From assembly GCF_030866825.1 (NCBI RefSeq), contig NZ_CP133020.1, positions 1,054,001 through 1,118,000 of the forward strand: DNA of 64,000 bases, read 5' to 3'. Shown here piece after piece: positions 23,759 to 32,860 of the stretch. Every line of letters starts with the position of its first letter. Position 1 is the first letter of the stretch. Position numbers and translations under genes: made by a program. Under the pieces are notes generated by a model. It did not search any database and was not told the origin of the DNA. It was given only the letters and a program-made list of their open reading frames with translations. The stretch comes from Rathayibacter sp. SW19 (GTDB lineage: Bacteria > Actinomycetota > Actinomycetes > Actinomycetales > Microbacteriaceae).

Positions 23759-25579
23759 ATGAACAAGGCGGAGCGGTCGGATCGGCGTGGGACAGCGCCG
23801 TTCGCGAACCTGAGGCACCGGATGCGGCGCTGGTCGGCGCAGCACGAAGCCGTCTCCGCAATGTCTGCCGTTGCGGTCGTCGGCATCATTGCCGTCGTCG
23901 CGTCGTTGGGCCTCGCGCAGGCGCAACTGGCGTTCGGCAGCACGAGCGCGGCGGATGCTGCATCCGGCGCCGCTGCGACCGCCGCGGAACCCGGTATCCA
24001 CACCATCAAGCACGTCATCGTGATCATGCAGGAGAACCGGTCGTTCGACAGCTACTTCGGAACGTTCCCCGGTGCAGACGGCATCCCCATGGCGAACGGG
24101 GTGCCCACGGCCTGCGTGCCTGACCCGCAGAGCGGATCGTGTGTCAAACCGTTCCACGACTCGCAGGATGTGAACGCCGGTGGCCCGCACGGCGCGAGCA
24201 GTGCCGTGGCAGACGTCGACGGCGGCAAGATGGATGGCTTCGTAGCGCAGGCCGAAGCCGCCCAAAAGAAGGGGTGCGCGCCGAACGCGCCGTTGTGCGG
24301 CAACGTGGCCACCACGAGCGCGGGCCAGACGAGCGCGGGCCAGACGAGCGCGGGCCAGACAAGCACCGGCACGACAAGCACCGGCACGACCGACGTGATG
24401 GGCTACAAAACTGGCGCGGACATTCCGAACTACTGGACCTATGCAAAAGACTTCGTGCTGCAGGATCACCTGTTCGAATCGAACGCATCCTGGAGCCTGC
24501 CATCGCACCTCTACATGGTCTCCGAGTGGTCCGCGAAGTGCAGCGTCGCCGACGATCCGTCCAGCTGCGTCAGCGCGCTGGAGAGCCCCGGCAACCCGCC
24601 GGACTTCCGCACCGCTCTGCAGAAGAACCTGATCGGCGCGTGCCGCGGCGGCGTCGCTAAGCCAGCCTGCCAGGCGCAGCTGGCCAAGGATGGCATCACA
24701 CCCACCATGGCCGCAGAACTGCACGCGTTGATCAAGCAGAAGTGCGCGGCATCCGATTCGTATGCGAGCTGTCAGAGCGCCATCGACAACGCGAGCCTGC
24801 CGGCAGCGCTGAAGAACAAGCTGATCGCGGCATCCAACCAACTGGCTCCGCCCGACTACGCCTGGACCGATCTGACCTATTTGCTGCACAAGCAGAAGGT
24901 GTCGTGGGGCTACTACGTATTCAACGGCACCGAGCCGGACTGTGAGAACGATTCGGCCATGACCTGCGCGCCGGTGAAGCAGAACGCGAAGACGCCGGGC
25001 ATCTGGAACCCCCTGCCGTACTTCGACACGGTGCGGCAAGACGGTCAGCTGGGCAACATCCAGTCGTTGACGAACTTCTACGCCCAGGCGAAGAAGGGAA
25101 CGCTGCCCGCGGTCAGCTGGATCGATCCGACCGATGCGGTCAGCGAGCATCCGCCTGCCAAGGTCAGCGCCGGCCAGGCCTACGTCACCGGCCTGATCAA
25201 CACGGTCATGCGGAGCCCGGATTGGAACAGCACGGCGATCTTCCTCTCCTGGGACGACTGGGGCGGCTTCTACGACCACGTCAAACCGCCGGTCGTCGAC
25301 CAGAACGGGTACGGCCTGCGCGTGCCGGGCATCGTGATTAGCCCGTACGCGAAGGCGGGCTACATCGACCACCAGACGCTCAGCCACGATGCCTATGTCA
25401 AGTTCATCGAGGACGACTTTCTGAACGGCCAGCGACTGGACCCGAAAACGGATGGCCGCCCCGACCCGCGCCCCGATGTGCGGGAGAACAATCCGCAGCT
25501 CGGCAATCTGTACAGCGACTTCGACTTCAGCAAACCACCGAGGCCTCCCGTCATTCTCCCGGGTGGTAGAACGTACTGA
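23759..25579 (+). CDS. Secreted or membrane-anchored phosphoesterase (phospholipase C / acid phosphatase AcpA family)
   Basis: 606 residues from ATG 23759, preceded by GGAGGT at 23744-23749. An N-terminal hydrophobic segment near residues 34-56 acts as signal or anchor. The alkaline-phosphatase-like catalytic region has [21 protein letters not shown] near 86-106, then [16 protein letters not shown] and [12 protein letters not shown] near the C-terminus. Expected to hydrolyse phosphate esters or phospholipids outside the membrane. A TSAGQ repeat (24311-24391) lies in the loop between the first and second conserved blocks. Several Cys pairs suggest disulphides. Confidence 0.87.
   Translation: MNKAERSDRRGTAPFANLRHRMRRWSAQHEAVSAMSAVAVVGIIAVVASLGLAQAQLAFGSTSAADAASGAAATAAEPGIHTIKHVIVIMQENRSFDSYFGTFPGADGIPMANGVPTACVPDPQSGSCVKPFHDSQDVNAGGPHGASSAVADVDGGKMDGFVAQAEAAQKKGCAPNAPLCGNVATTSAGQTSAGQTSAGQTSTGTTSTGTTDVMGYKTGADIPNYWTYAKDFVLQDHLFESNASWSLPSHLYMVSEWSAKCSVADDPSSCVSALESPGNPPDFRTALQKNLIGACRGGVAKPACQAQLAKDGITPTMAAELHALIKQKCAASDSYASCQSAIDNASLPAALKNKLIAASNQLAPPDYAWTDLTYLLHKQKVSWGYYVFNGTEPDCENDSAMTCAPVKQNAKTPGIWNPLPYFDTVRQDGQLGNIQSLTNFYAQAKKGTLPAVSWIDPTDAVSEHPPAKVSAGQAYVTGLINTVMRSPDWNSTAIFLSWDDWGGFYDHVKPPVVDQNGYGLRVPGIVISPYAKAGYIDHQTLSHDAYVKFIEDDFLNGQRLDPKTDGRPDPRPDVRENNPQLGNLYSDFDFSKPPRPPVILPGGRTY
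24311..24391 (+). repeat. 15-nt in-frame tandem repeat in the phosphoesterase gene
   Basis: Three near-perfect acgagcgcgggccag units encode TSAGQ three times, followed by two acaagcaccggcacg units encoding TSTGT. Units within each block are identical or differ by one base, so the expansion looks recent. Confidence 0.92.
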
Positions 25580-25667
25580 CACCTTGACGCGCAGCGCTTA
25601 GCGTCGATACCGTTCGAGCATGCCGTGAGAGCACGGAGCAGGCTTCGGCCGCTGAACGGGAGTTGCA

Positions 25668-27170
25668 ATGACCACCACCGATGATCGATCGACTGCACCG
25701 GCCGCGACCGGCCTGGGGGTGGAGATCAACGGGCTGAACTCGATCCACGAATCTGAACGCGTCGGGCAACCTCGCGGCCTGTTCTGGCCGTGGTTCGCGG
25801 CGAACGTCTCCGTGCTCGGGGTGAGCTACGGCTCCTTCCTACTCGGCTTCGGCATCTCGTTCTGGCAGGCGACGCTGGTCGCCGTCGTCGGCATCGTCGT
25901 CTCTTTCCTGTTCTGCGGTTTCATCTCGCTCGCAGGCAAACGCGGCTCCGCCCCGACGCTGACGCTGAGCCGGGTGGCGTTCGGCGTGAACGGCAACAGG
26001 CTGCCGTCGATCATCTCCTGGCTGCTCACCGTCGGCTGGGAGACCGTGCTGGTGTCGCTCGCGGTGCTGGCGACCTCGACCGTCTTCAAAGAGCTCGGTG
26101 GGAGCGGCGGCGTTCTCACCCAGGTGATCGCGCTGATCGTCGTCGTGCTCCTGGTGATCGGCGGCGGCGTGTTCGGCTTCAACGTCATCATGCGGATGCA
26201 GGTGGTCATCACGATCGTCACCGGCATCCTGACGATCGTCTACATCATCCTGGTCTGGAATCAGATCGACTTCGCGAAAGTCGGCGCGCTGCCCAATGGC
26301 AACATCCAGCAGCTGATCGGTGGATTCGTCTTCATGATGACCGGATTCGGGCTCGGCTGGGTGCAGGCTGCTGCGGACTACTCGCGCTATCTGCCCCGCA
26401 AATCCTCGAGCCGCGGGGTCGTCGGCTGGACCACGTTCGGCTCCTCACTTGCCCCCGTTATCCTGGTCATTTTCGGTCTGCTGCTGGCCGGGTCGTCGAC
26501 CAAGCTGAACAGCGCAATCGCGAACGATCCGATCGGCGCACTCACGAGCATCCTGCCGGTCTGGTTCCTGATCCCGTTCGCGATCGTCGCGGTGCTCGGG
26601 CTGATCGGCGGCGCCGTGCTTGACATCTACTCGTCGGGCATCGCCCTGCTCAGCGCCGGCGTGAAGATTCCGCGCCCGGTGGCTGCGGGCATCGACGGTG
26701 TCATCATGATCATCGGCGCCGTGTTCATCGTGTTCTTCTCCTCCAGCTTCATCGGGCCGTTCCAAGGCTTCCTGATCACCCTGGGCACGCCGATCGCGGC
26801 ATGGTGCGGCATCTTCCTGGCCGACATGATGCTGCGTCGCCGTGACTACGCGGACAAGGATCTGTTCAACCCGCGCGGCCGCTACGGCAGCGTGAACGCG
26901 CTGGCCGTCGGCGCACTGATCGTCGGCACGGCGGTCGGTTGGGGCCTCATCACCAACCCGATCACCGATGCGCACTGGCTGGACTGGCTCGGCTATCTGC
27001 TCGAACCGTTCGGACTCGGCGGACGCACCGGCGCGTGGGCGTTCGCCAACCTGGGTGTGCTCGTCGCCCTGGTGATCGGCTTCCTCGCCGTCATCATCTT
27101 CGGGCGAGGCACCATCCGTCGTCAGGAAGCGGTTCCGGATGCTGTGGGTGCCGCGACCGAGCAGGCGTAA
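25668..27170 (+). CDS. NCS1-family nucleobase/nucleoside permease (cytosine permease-like)
   Basis: 500 residues with about twelve hydrophobic segments. NCS1 features: an N-terminal NGLNSIHESERVGQPRGLFWPWFAANVS, LSRVAFGVNGNRLPSIISW, a QAAADYSRYLPRKSS segment typical of the CodB/Fcy branch, and a C-terminal DLFNPRGRYGSVNALA. It imports a purine, pyrimidine or related base or nucleoside by cation symport. It starts an operon with the cysteine hydrolase (5 bp gap), ADP-ribosylglycohydrolase and PfkB kinase, which suggests a ribosylated substrate. Confidence 0.87.
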   Translation: MTTTDDRSTAPAATGLGVEINGLNSIHESERVGQPRGLFWPWFAANVSVLGVSYGSFLLGFGISFWQATLVAVVGIVVSFLFCGFISLAGKRGSAPTLTLSRVAFGVNGNRLPSIISWLLTVGWETVLVSLAVLATSTVFKELGGSGGVLTQVIALIVVVLLVIGGGVFGFNVIMRMQVVITIVTGILTIVYIILVWNQIDFAKVGALPNGNIQQLIGGFVFMMTGFGLGWVQAAADYSRYLPRKSSSRGVVGWTTFGSSLAPVILVIFGLLLAGSSTKLNSAIANDPIGALTSILPVWFLIPFAIVAVLGLIGGAVLDIYSSGIALLSAGVKIPRPVAAGIDGVIMIIGAVFIVFFSSSFIGPFQGFLITLGTPIAAWCGIFLADMMLRRRDYADKDLFNPRGRYGSVNALAVGALIVGTAVGWGLITNPITDAHWLDWLGYLLEPFGLGGRTGAWAFANLGVLVALVIGFLAVIIFGRGTIRRQEAVPDAVGAATEQA

Positions 27171-27175
27171 CGACC

Positions 27176-27742
27176 GTGGCCCAGAACTCAGCACATGGCA
27201 CGCCGTGGCTGGTGGCGATCGACATGCAGACGATCTTCGGCGATCCGTCGAGCCCGTGGTCGAGCGCGGGCTACGGGGATGCGTCCGCAGGCATCCGCCG
27301 GTTGCTGCCGCGATTCGCAGACCGGGTGATCTACACACGCTTCATCGCGCCGGAGCATCCTGTCGGGTCGTGGGTGCCGTATTACAAGGACTGGTCCTTC
27401 GCCCTGGTGCCCGCTGACGACCCGCTGTACGACGTGACGAGCGAGTTCGACACAGCCGGGCACTCGATCGTGAGTCGCACGACGTTCGGCAAGTGGGGTG
27501 AGGAGCTCGCCGCGGCAATGCACGGCAGCACGGAGATGGTGCTGGCCGGGGTCTCCACGGACTGTTGCGTGCTCTCGACCGCGCTCGGTGCAGCGGATGC
27601 CGGGGTGCACGTTCGCGTCGTATCGGATGCCTGCGCCGGGGTCAGTCCCGCCGACCACCAGCGCGCGCTCGACGCCATGGCGCTCTACGGCCCGTTGATC
27701 GAGATCGTGACGGTCGACCAGGTGCTCGCGGATTCGGCGTGA
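27176..27742 (+). CDS. Isochorismatase-like cysteine hydrolase
   Basis: 188 residues from a GTG 5 bp after the permease stop. Catalytic triad positions: Asp in AIDMQTIFGDP near 16, Lys in SRTTFGKWG near 104, and Cys in VSTDCCVLSTALGAAD near 126. Family members include nicotinamidases, ureidoacrylate and N-carbamoyl hydrolases, so it probably hydrolyses an amide of the imported base. Its stop overlaps the GTG of the next gene by 4 bp. Confidence 0.85.
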   Translation: MAQNSAHGTPWLVAIDMQTIFGDPSSPWSSAGYGDASAGIRRLLPRFADRVIYTRFIAPEHPVGSWVPYYKDWSFALVPADDPLYDVTSEFDTAGHSIVSRTTFGKWGEELAAAMHGSTEMVLAGVSTDCCVLSTALGAADAGVHVRVVSDACAGVSPADHQRALDAMALYGPLIEIVTVDQVLADSA

Positions 27743-28914
27743 CCGCGCGGTCCTTTGCGGGCGGCGGCTCGGCCGTGGGCCGGGGCTCATCGGCAGGGCA
27801 GGGCTCATCGGCAAGGCAGGGCTCCTTGGCGGGTAGGCTCGACCGGGCAACGGCGGCACTATATGGGCTTGCGATTGGCGATGCGCTCGGCATGCCGACG
27901 CAGCTGATGTCGCCGCAGCAGGTTCGGGAGCACTTCGGCGTGATCGATGGATTTCGGGCGGCTGATGCCGATCATCCGATCGCGGCAGGGATGTCGGCCG
28001 GCCGGATCACGGACGACACGGAGCAGGCTCTCCTGCTGGCGCGCGCACTGGTTGCCGGCGGCGGGCACGTGGACCCCGCAGGCTTCGCCCGGTCGCTCGT
28101 CGAGTGGGAAGACGACATGCGCGCACGGGGTTCGCTCGATCTGCTCGGCCCGTCCACGAAGGCGGCCGTCGCCGCTGTCGTTGCGGGCACACCGGCCACC
28201 GAGGCCGGCCGATTCGGCACGACGAACGGCGCAGCCATGCGCGTGACGCCGGTCGGACTTGTACGGCGCGTACGTGTCGCGGACGATCTGCGGGCGGCGG
28301 ATGACCCACGTGTTGCGGAGGATCCGCGTGCCGACCCAGGCCCGCGTGCCGACGAACGCCCGGGTGCCGACGAGCTGAGTGCGCTCGTGGACCTCGTCGC
28401 CGAAGCCGGTCTGGTCTCGCACAACACATCGATCGCGATCGCCGGAGCGGCGGCGGTGGCGGCGGCGGTGAGCGCGGGAATCGACGGCGCATCCGTCACG
28501 CAGGGCATCGAAATCGCGATCCGTGCGGCTGCGGTCGGTGGAAAGCGCGGGCACTGGATCGCCGGGGCCGACGTTTCGCGTCGCATCGAGTGGGCTGTGT
28601 CACTGGCGCGACCGGATGACTCGCAGGGTTCGCTGCGCGACATCACCGAACTGGTGGGAACGAGCCTGGCAACGCAGGAGTCTGTGCCAGCGGCCTTCGG
28701 CGTTCTCGCGCTCTTCGGTGCCGACCCATGGAAAGCCTGCTGCGCCGCGGCCTCGCTCGGCGGCGACACCGACACGATCGCCGCGATGGTCGGCGCGGTT
28801 GCAGGAGCGTGTTCCGGGATGCGCGGTCTGCCCGAGGCAGCTGTGGAAACGGTGCGATTGGTGAACGGGCTGGACCTCGCGCCGTTGGCGCGCCAGCTGT
28901 TGGAGCTGAGGTGA
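27739..28914 (+). CDS. ADP-ribosylglycohydrolase-fold protein
   Basis: 391 residues from a GTG overlapping the hydrolase stop by 4 bp. Dinuclear-metal motifs of the ARH/DraG fold: YGLAIGDALGMPTQ near 36-49, ITDDTEQALLLARAL, and C-terminal SLGGDTDTIAAMVGAVAGA. In E. coli the yegTUV cluster combines a nucleoside transporter, an ARH-fold protein and a PfkB kinase, so this enzyme more likely cleaves an N-ribosyl bond of a small metabolite than of protein. Two low-complexity stretches occur: GRGSSA/GQGSSA/RQGSLA (27770-27836) and an ADDPR/AEDPR/ADPGPR run (28266-28371). Confidence 0.83.
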   Translation: MTARSFAGGGSAVGRGSSAGQGSSARQGSLAGRLDRATAALYGLAIGDALGMPTQLMSPQQVREHFGVIDGFRAADADHPIAAGMSAGRITDDTEQALLLARALVAGGGHVDPAGFARSLVEWEDDMRARGSLDLLGPSTKAAVAAVVAGTPATEAGRFGTTNGAAMRVTPVGLVRRVRVADDLRAADDPRVAEDPRADPGPRADERPGADELSALVDLVAEAGLVSHNTSIAIAGAAAVAAAVSAGIDGASVTQGIEIAIRAAAVGGKRGHWIAGADVSRRIEWAVSLARPDDSQGSLRDITELVGTSLATQESVPAAFGVLALFGADPWKACCAAASLGGDTDTIAAMVGAVAGACSGMRGLPEAAVETVRLVNGLDLAPLARQLLELR

Positions 28915-29984
28915 GCCTCGAACCCGCCGATGCGCCTGGCCGCGGGCAGGGCAGTGAGCCCGCCGATGCACCCGGCCTCGAACCCGCCGATGCGCCGGGC
29001 CGCGTGGCCGGCCCCGCAGATCACTCGGTCTACGTACCGCGGCTCATCTGTGCCGGCAACGTTGTGATCGATCTCGTTGCCACCGTGCCCATGCTGCCTG
29101 AGCGCGGTGGCGACGTGATCGCGCACGCGGAAGGGCTGCATCCTGGCGGCGCATTCAACGTGATGGTCGCATCAGCGCGCCAAGGCCTGCCCGCCGCGTA
29201 TGCGGGCGCGCACGGAACGGGGCCGTTCGGCGACCTGGCGCGCGCGGCGATGGCGACCGAAGGCATCCGCGTGCTGTTGCAGCCGACGCCGGAGTCTGAC
29301 ACCGGCTACGACATCGCGCTTACGGATGCTGGCGGCGAGCGCACGTTCGTGACCGTCGTCGGTGCAGAGGCAACGCTCACCGACGAGCGGCTTGCGGCTG
29401 TTTCAGTGGGCGGTAGAGACAGCGTCGTCGCTTCGGGATACGGTCTACTGCGCGACCCGAATGCCAGCGCGATCGCCGAATGGCTTGGGCATATTCCCGA
29501 TTCGGCATGCGTTCTGTTCGACCCGGGCCCGCTCGGGCACGACATCGCACCGGACATTCTGAATGCCGTGCTGGAACGAGCCGATTGGTTCAGTTGCAAC
29601 GAGCGCGAAGCCTTGCGTTTGACCGGCACAAAAGACGCCGGTACTGCGAGCGAAGTGTTGGTCGCCCGATCACCGCGGTGTGGCATCGTGGTGAGGCTCG
29701 GCGCGCGCGGCTGTCTGCTCGTGCTTCCGGGTGAGCTGCCTCGTCTGTCCCAGAGCTTTGCGGTCGCCGCGGTCGATACCAATGGCGCTGGTGACGCGCA
29801 CGTAGGAGCGTTCCTCGCCGCTCTGTCCGCAGGGCTGTCCCCAGATGCGGCGGCACGGCGCGCGAATGCCGCCGCAGCTCTTTCGGTCACCCGCCGCGGC
29901 CCCGCTACGGCGCCGACGCACGCCGAGCTCGATGACTTCTTGGCGCGTCGGCCTCCGTTGTGGTCCGCGTCCGCGGGTCGGTGA
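28911..29984 (+). CDS. PfkB-family ribokinase-like carbohydrate kinase
   Basis: 357 residues from a GTG overlapping the previous stop by 4 bp. LICAGNVVIDLVATV, GGAFNVMVASARQG, and the catalytic VDTNGAGDAHVGAF motif. The first 35 residues hold three copies of EPADAPG, an unusual low-complexity tail. Probably phosphorylates the ribose or nucleoside released in this operon. The last 40 codons recur as a diverged fragment at 32268-32371, beyond the toxin-antitoxin pair. This copy continues past the DDFL block to WSASAGR, whereas the other stops earlier, so this C-terminus may be altered. Confidence 0.85.
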   Translation: MSLEPADAPGRGQGSEPADAPGLEPADAPGRVAGPADHSVYVPRLICAGNVVIDLVATVPMLPERGGDVIAHAEGLHPGGAFNVMVASARQGLPAAYAGAHGTGPFGDLARAAMATEGIRVLLQPTPESDTGYDIALTDAGGERTFVTVVGAEATLTDERLAAVSVGGRDSVVASGYGLLRDPNASAIAEWLGHIPDSACVLFDPGPLGHDIAPDILNAVLERADWFSCNEREALRLTGTKDAGTASEVLVARSPRCGIVVRLGARGCLLVLPGELPRLSQSFAVAAVDTNGAGDAHVGAFLAALSAGLSPDAAARRANAAAALSVTRRGPATAPTHAELDDFLARRPPLWSASAGR

Positions 29985-30069
29985 TCGGCATCCGCGGGTC
30001 TGCGAGCGGCATTGGCGTACCATGTGTGCGCTCAGTGACTGGGTGGCGAAGCCCATGTGCCATTCATAG
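29860..30069 (+). repeat. Left copy of duplicated PfkB 3' end plus downstream DNA
   Basis: Runs from GCGCGAATGCC in the PfkB gene to GTGCCATTCATAGTGC in the spacer and pairs with 32268-32440. Coding parts match as NAAAALSVTRRGP versus NAAAALAVTRRGP and THAELDDFL versus THAEVDDFL. The noncoding parts share CTGGGTGGCGA/CTGGCGATGCC and the exact GTGCCATTCATAGTGC. The DNA between the copies carries the AbiE-like genes. Confidence 0.8.
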
Positions 30070-30254
30070 TGCGAGCAACGGCGGAATCGACGAATTGCGC
30101 ACAATTTGCCCGCATTTGACTCGCTCGTCCTTTCGTGGAGACCTCCCGAAGGGACCGGGAGCGGAAGAGGTCCCTGAGGTCCGGCCTTCATGGGGTGCCG
30201 GTTCGAAAGTAGTCAGTTGAAATTCGCCTCATTAACACGACGCGCATTGATTAA

Positions 30255-30292
30255 TGTTCAGCAAAAGGCTATTGATCACTGTACAGTGAACA
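30255..30292 (+). promoter_or_regulatory. Operator/promoter region of the AbiE-like pair
   Basis: TGTTCA at 30255-30260 and TGAACA at 30287-30292 form an inverted repeat immediately before the ATG at 30294. Between them is a perfect 12-bp palindrome CACTGTACAGTG at 30277-30288. The region is markedly AT-rich compared with the surroundings. AbiEi antitoxins are known to repress their own promoter through inverted repeats, so autoregulation is expected. Confidence 0.55.
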
Positions 30293-30293
30293 T

Positions 30294-31337
30294 ATGTCCA
30301 AAGTTGAACGTTTAGCGATAGCAGCTCTCCGCAAAGCCGTTCCCAAGGCGCGGATCGAATTGATAGCTTCAGGAGATAGCGCTGCAGACGCGAGTATTCA
30401 ATTCGGGGACGGCGCACCGCTCAAAGTGGATCTTCGTTGGGCGGGTCACGGCTTTCCCCGTGATGTGGAAAGGGCCGCAGCGCCGCGTGTTGGCTCATAC
30501 CCGCTGGTCGTCGCCGCATATTCCTTGTCCCCAGGAGGCCGCGACATCCTGAACGCTCGAGGTATCAGCTGGGTGACGATGTCGGGCGCAGCGCAGTTGC
30601 ATGTGGGATCGATCTTGGTGGAGCGCGATGGTGAAGCGGTGCCCCCGGCCTCTCTGCAGGACAGTGGCACGAAATTCCCGCGTTGGACAGCTTCCTTGGA
30701 GACAATCGCGGAGACGATTCTGACCGGATTTGCTCAGTTTCGGAACCCAGTGCTTCCGACGGTCCGCGAACTGGCAGACCGTACAGAACTCTCGGTTGGT
30801 ACGGTATCGACAGCCGTAAGAGAGTTCGCACGACTCGGGTGGGCTACGGCTGATGTTGGTCGAGGTAGAACCGCTACCCGTCGTTTGACGCAGCCGGGAC
30901 TGATGCTGGATTCGTGGGCGAGACAGGCTGCGCGATCCACTGGCATCAGCGGTTACTCGTCGATCTGGGGCGACCCAACGCAAACCGCAAGGGCGATCCA
31001 GAGCGAACTCGGCCATGACGTGGCCTTCGGTGGGCGTTTCGCTGCCGACATGCTCGCCCCGTTCTCCACGGCAGTGCCGCGTCTGCGCTGCTACGTGAAA
31101 CTCGATTTAGATGTCAACGCTCGGCAGCGCCGCTTGCAGGCAGCCGGCGTTACGGCGTTCGCGGCGGAGTCGACTGTCGAAGTCGCTTCCACCAATGGCG
31201 CGGTATTGGCGGCGGCCTCTTCGCGCAATGGGCTCCGCCTCGTCTCGCCCGTCCGTGTGTACTCAGACCTACTTGTCGAGGACGCCCGGGGCCCAGAAGC
31301 GGCCGTCCACCTGAGAGAGACTGTCCTAAGGTTCTAA
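30294..31337 (+). CDS. Type IV toxin-antitoxin system antitoxin, AbiEi-like winged-helix protein
   Basis: 347 residues. The central part (about 150-200) has a winged-helix segment: VRELADRTELSVGTVSTAVREF. The C-terminus RLVSPVRVYSDLLVEDARGPEAA followed by HLRETVL is the block typical of AbiEi-type antitoxins. The N-terminal 130 residues look like a restriction-endonuclease-like or AbiEi N-terminal fold (PLVVAAYSLSPGGRDILNARGISW) and I do not recognise a catalytic site. It ends 1 bp before the toxin-like gene. Base composition is lower in GC than neighbours, consistent with transfer. Confidence 0.72.
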   Translation: MSKVERLAIAALRKAVPKARIELIASGDSAADASIQFGDGAPLKVDLRWAGHGFPRDVERAAAPRVGSYPLVVAAYSLSPGGRDILNARGISWVTMSGAAQLHVGSILVERDGEAVPPASLQDSGTKFPRWTASLETIAETILTGFAQFRNPVLPTVRELADRTELSVGTVSTAVREFARLGWATADVGRGRTATRRLTQPGLMLDSWARQAARSTGISGYSSIWGDPTQTARAIQSELGHDVAFGGRFAADMLAPFSTAVPRLRCYVKLDLDVNARQRRLQAAGVTAFAAESTVEVASTNGAVLAAASSRNGLRLVSPVRVYSDLLVEDARGPEAAVHLRETVLRF

Positions 31338-31338
31338 C

Positions 31339-32172
31339 GTGCCTCCACATTCACCCCGCAGCCGCGAAGGTCGCGAGCTTGCTGAGCAAGCGTTCGACAA
31401 GTTACTTGATGCCTGCGGTGACAAATGGCAGGAGTTGGTCCTGATTGGTGGCCTTATCCCTGACACGCTGGTTGAGTCGTCAGAACCGCACCAAGGGACC
31501 CTCGATGTGGATGTGCTTTTGTCGCTCGCACTCGAATACGACAGAGACGATGAAGACTATTCCTGGCTGGAGGCTGCACTCAAGAAGGCTGAATTTGTCA
31601 AGGCAAAGCCGAATATCAGCTGGCGGTGGATTGTTGAGGTCGACCAGTCGCCAGTGATTGTGGAATTCCTGGTCGACGTTCCCGACAACCTCGAATCGGA
31701 GATCAACCTTCCGGGCACTCGTGACCTGACTGCGATGAACCTATCTGGACCAGGGCCGGCGTTAAAAGACGCGCGCGTAATCGAGTTGGGTGGCCGACTA
31801 GCTCGCGCGGCAGGGGTCGGCGGCTACCTCACCGCGAAAGCAGGCGCGATCGTGCGGCGCGACCTGCGGAAGGATTTCTATGATTTCGCATTCGTTGTGA
31901 TCCATGCGGTCCGCGCCGAGGGACCGGACGCCGTTGCGATGGCCGTCGCCAGCGCTTGCGTTCCCGGACTTACGGTGATTCGAAACCCGCGCGAAGACGT
32001 AATTAGCGCGTGTCATCGGTTCGACGGACCGCACTCGAACGGTGCTCGCATTTATGCCGCCGAAGCGCGAGCCGCCGGCTCGACGACAGACATTGCAGCC
32101 CTCCAGGCTCAAGCGCAAGGAGCTATCGGTGCGTTCTTATCAGCATTTGAGCGAAGCGATCCCCAGATCTAA
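31339..32172 (+). CDS. AbiEii/AbiGii-like nucleotidyltransferase toxin
   Basis: 277 residues from a GTG. A nucleotidyltransferase-type core: VLIGGLIPDTLV near 34-45 (the GG helix), then GTLDVDVLLSLAL near 54-66 with the metal-binding D-x-D pair, and IVEFLVDVPDN with a third acidic residue about 50 residues on. In AbiE systems this protein blocks growth, in known cases by modifying tRNA, and gives phage abortive infection. The pair is co-transcribed. Family assignment rests on motif order and partner, so a non-toxin nucleotidyltransferase remains possible. Confidence 0.7.
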   Translation: MPPHSPRSREGRELAEQAFDKLLDACGDKWQELVLIGGLIPDTLVESSEPHQGTLDVDVLLSLALEYDRDDEDYSWLEAALKKAEFVKAKPNISWRWIVEVDQSPVIVEFLVDVPDNLESEINLPGTRDLTAMNLSGPGPALKDARVIELGGRLARAAGVGGYLTAKAGAIVRRDLRKDFYDFAFVVIHAVRAEGPDAVAMAVASACVPGLTVIRNPREDVISACHRFDGPHSNGARIYAAEARAAGSTTDIAALQAQAQGAIGAFLSAFERSDPQI

Positions 32173-32267
32173 CGTGAACTAACTCCGCACCGTATTCGCG
32201 ACTCGCAGACCTTCGGGTTCGTGAGAGGTATTGCCGCAATGGCCGCAGCAACGGTTCCAACTTGCCA

Positions 32268-32371
32268 GCGCGAATGCCGCTGCGGCTCTCGCGGTCACGC
32301 GCCGCGGCCCCCCAACGGCACCTACGCACGCCGAGGTGGACGACTTCCTGCGCCATCGGCCGGGTCTGTGA
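32268..32371 (+). pseudogene. Detached 3' end of a PfkB kinase gene
   Basis: About 34 codons in one frame (NAAAALAVTRRGPPTAPTHA, EVDDFLRHRPGL, stop) closely match the end of the PfkB gene at 28911-29984, with many synonymous differences. There is no start and no upstream kinase sequence. Homology continues past the stop to 32440. It is either the original gene end displaced by an insertion, or an end carried in with it. Confidence 0.8.
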
Positions 32372-32605
32372 TCGGCGCCCGCGGGTGGTGAGTGCGCGTT
32401 CCGTAACAGGCTGGCGATGCCTCTGTGCCATTCATAGTGCTCGTTGTGTCGGAATCCCTTGCCATTCCAGCACTTCGCGCACTCCGAATGAAGGCACAGG
32501 CACCGGAGGGCAGGAAAGATAAGGAATTCACCCAATGACCGGTTGGGGCCTTAGAGGACAGGCTGAGTTTAGTCAAACGAATTGACAGCCCCGACCTCGA
32601 AAGCG

Positions 32606-32860
32606 GTGAACAGTCAGATGCTGTACTCGGAACTGTACGCTCAGCAGCGATTGAACGAACTGGAAACGGAACGACGCGCGCGGGCGCAACACATCGCAGA
32701 ACAACGCCTTGCAGAACAACGCATCGCAGAACAGCGCATCGCAGACCACTGGCGCGCGGATGCCGATCAGGCTCGTCTCGCAGCGGCGGCTCGACCGCGT
32801 CACGCCAAGCGGCGTGCTCCGTCAGCGGCTCGCACGACGAACATGTCCGGCTGGGCGTAG
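32606..32860 (+). CDS. Small charged helical protein, unknown function
   Basis: 84 residues from GTG 32606; ATG 32618 would give 80. Predicted as one long charged helix: MLYSELYAQQRLNELETERR, then AEQRL, AEQRI, AEQRI repeats encoded by 15-nt units, then a basic Ala/Arg tail. Short proteins with this look are common in actinobacteria and have no assigned role. Its 3' end overlaps the convergent galK gene by 61 bp, and the last ten codons may be chance. I do not recognise a function. Confidence 0.5.
   Translation: MNSQMLYSELYAQQRLNELETERRARAQHIAEQRLAEQRIAEQRIADHWRADADQARLAAAARPRHAKRRAPSAARTTNMSGWA

Noticed and set aside
23561..25582. 673-codon open frame on the minus strand
   Set aside because: It lies fully antisense to the phosphoesterase and carbonic anhydrase genes, is Arg/Gly/Ala-rich and has no recognisable domain; long antisense frames are expected in GC-rich DNA.
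30294..31337. GntR- or restriction-type regulator unrelated to AbiE
   Set aside because: The C-terminal PVRVYSDLL...EDARGPEAA block and the adjacent nucleotidyltransferase favour the AbiEi family, though confidence is moderate.
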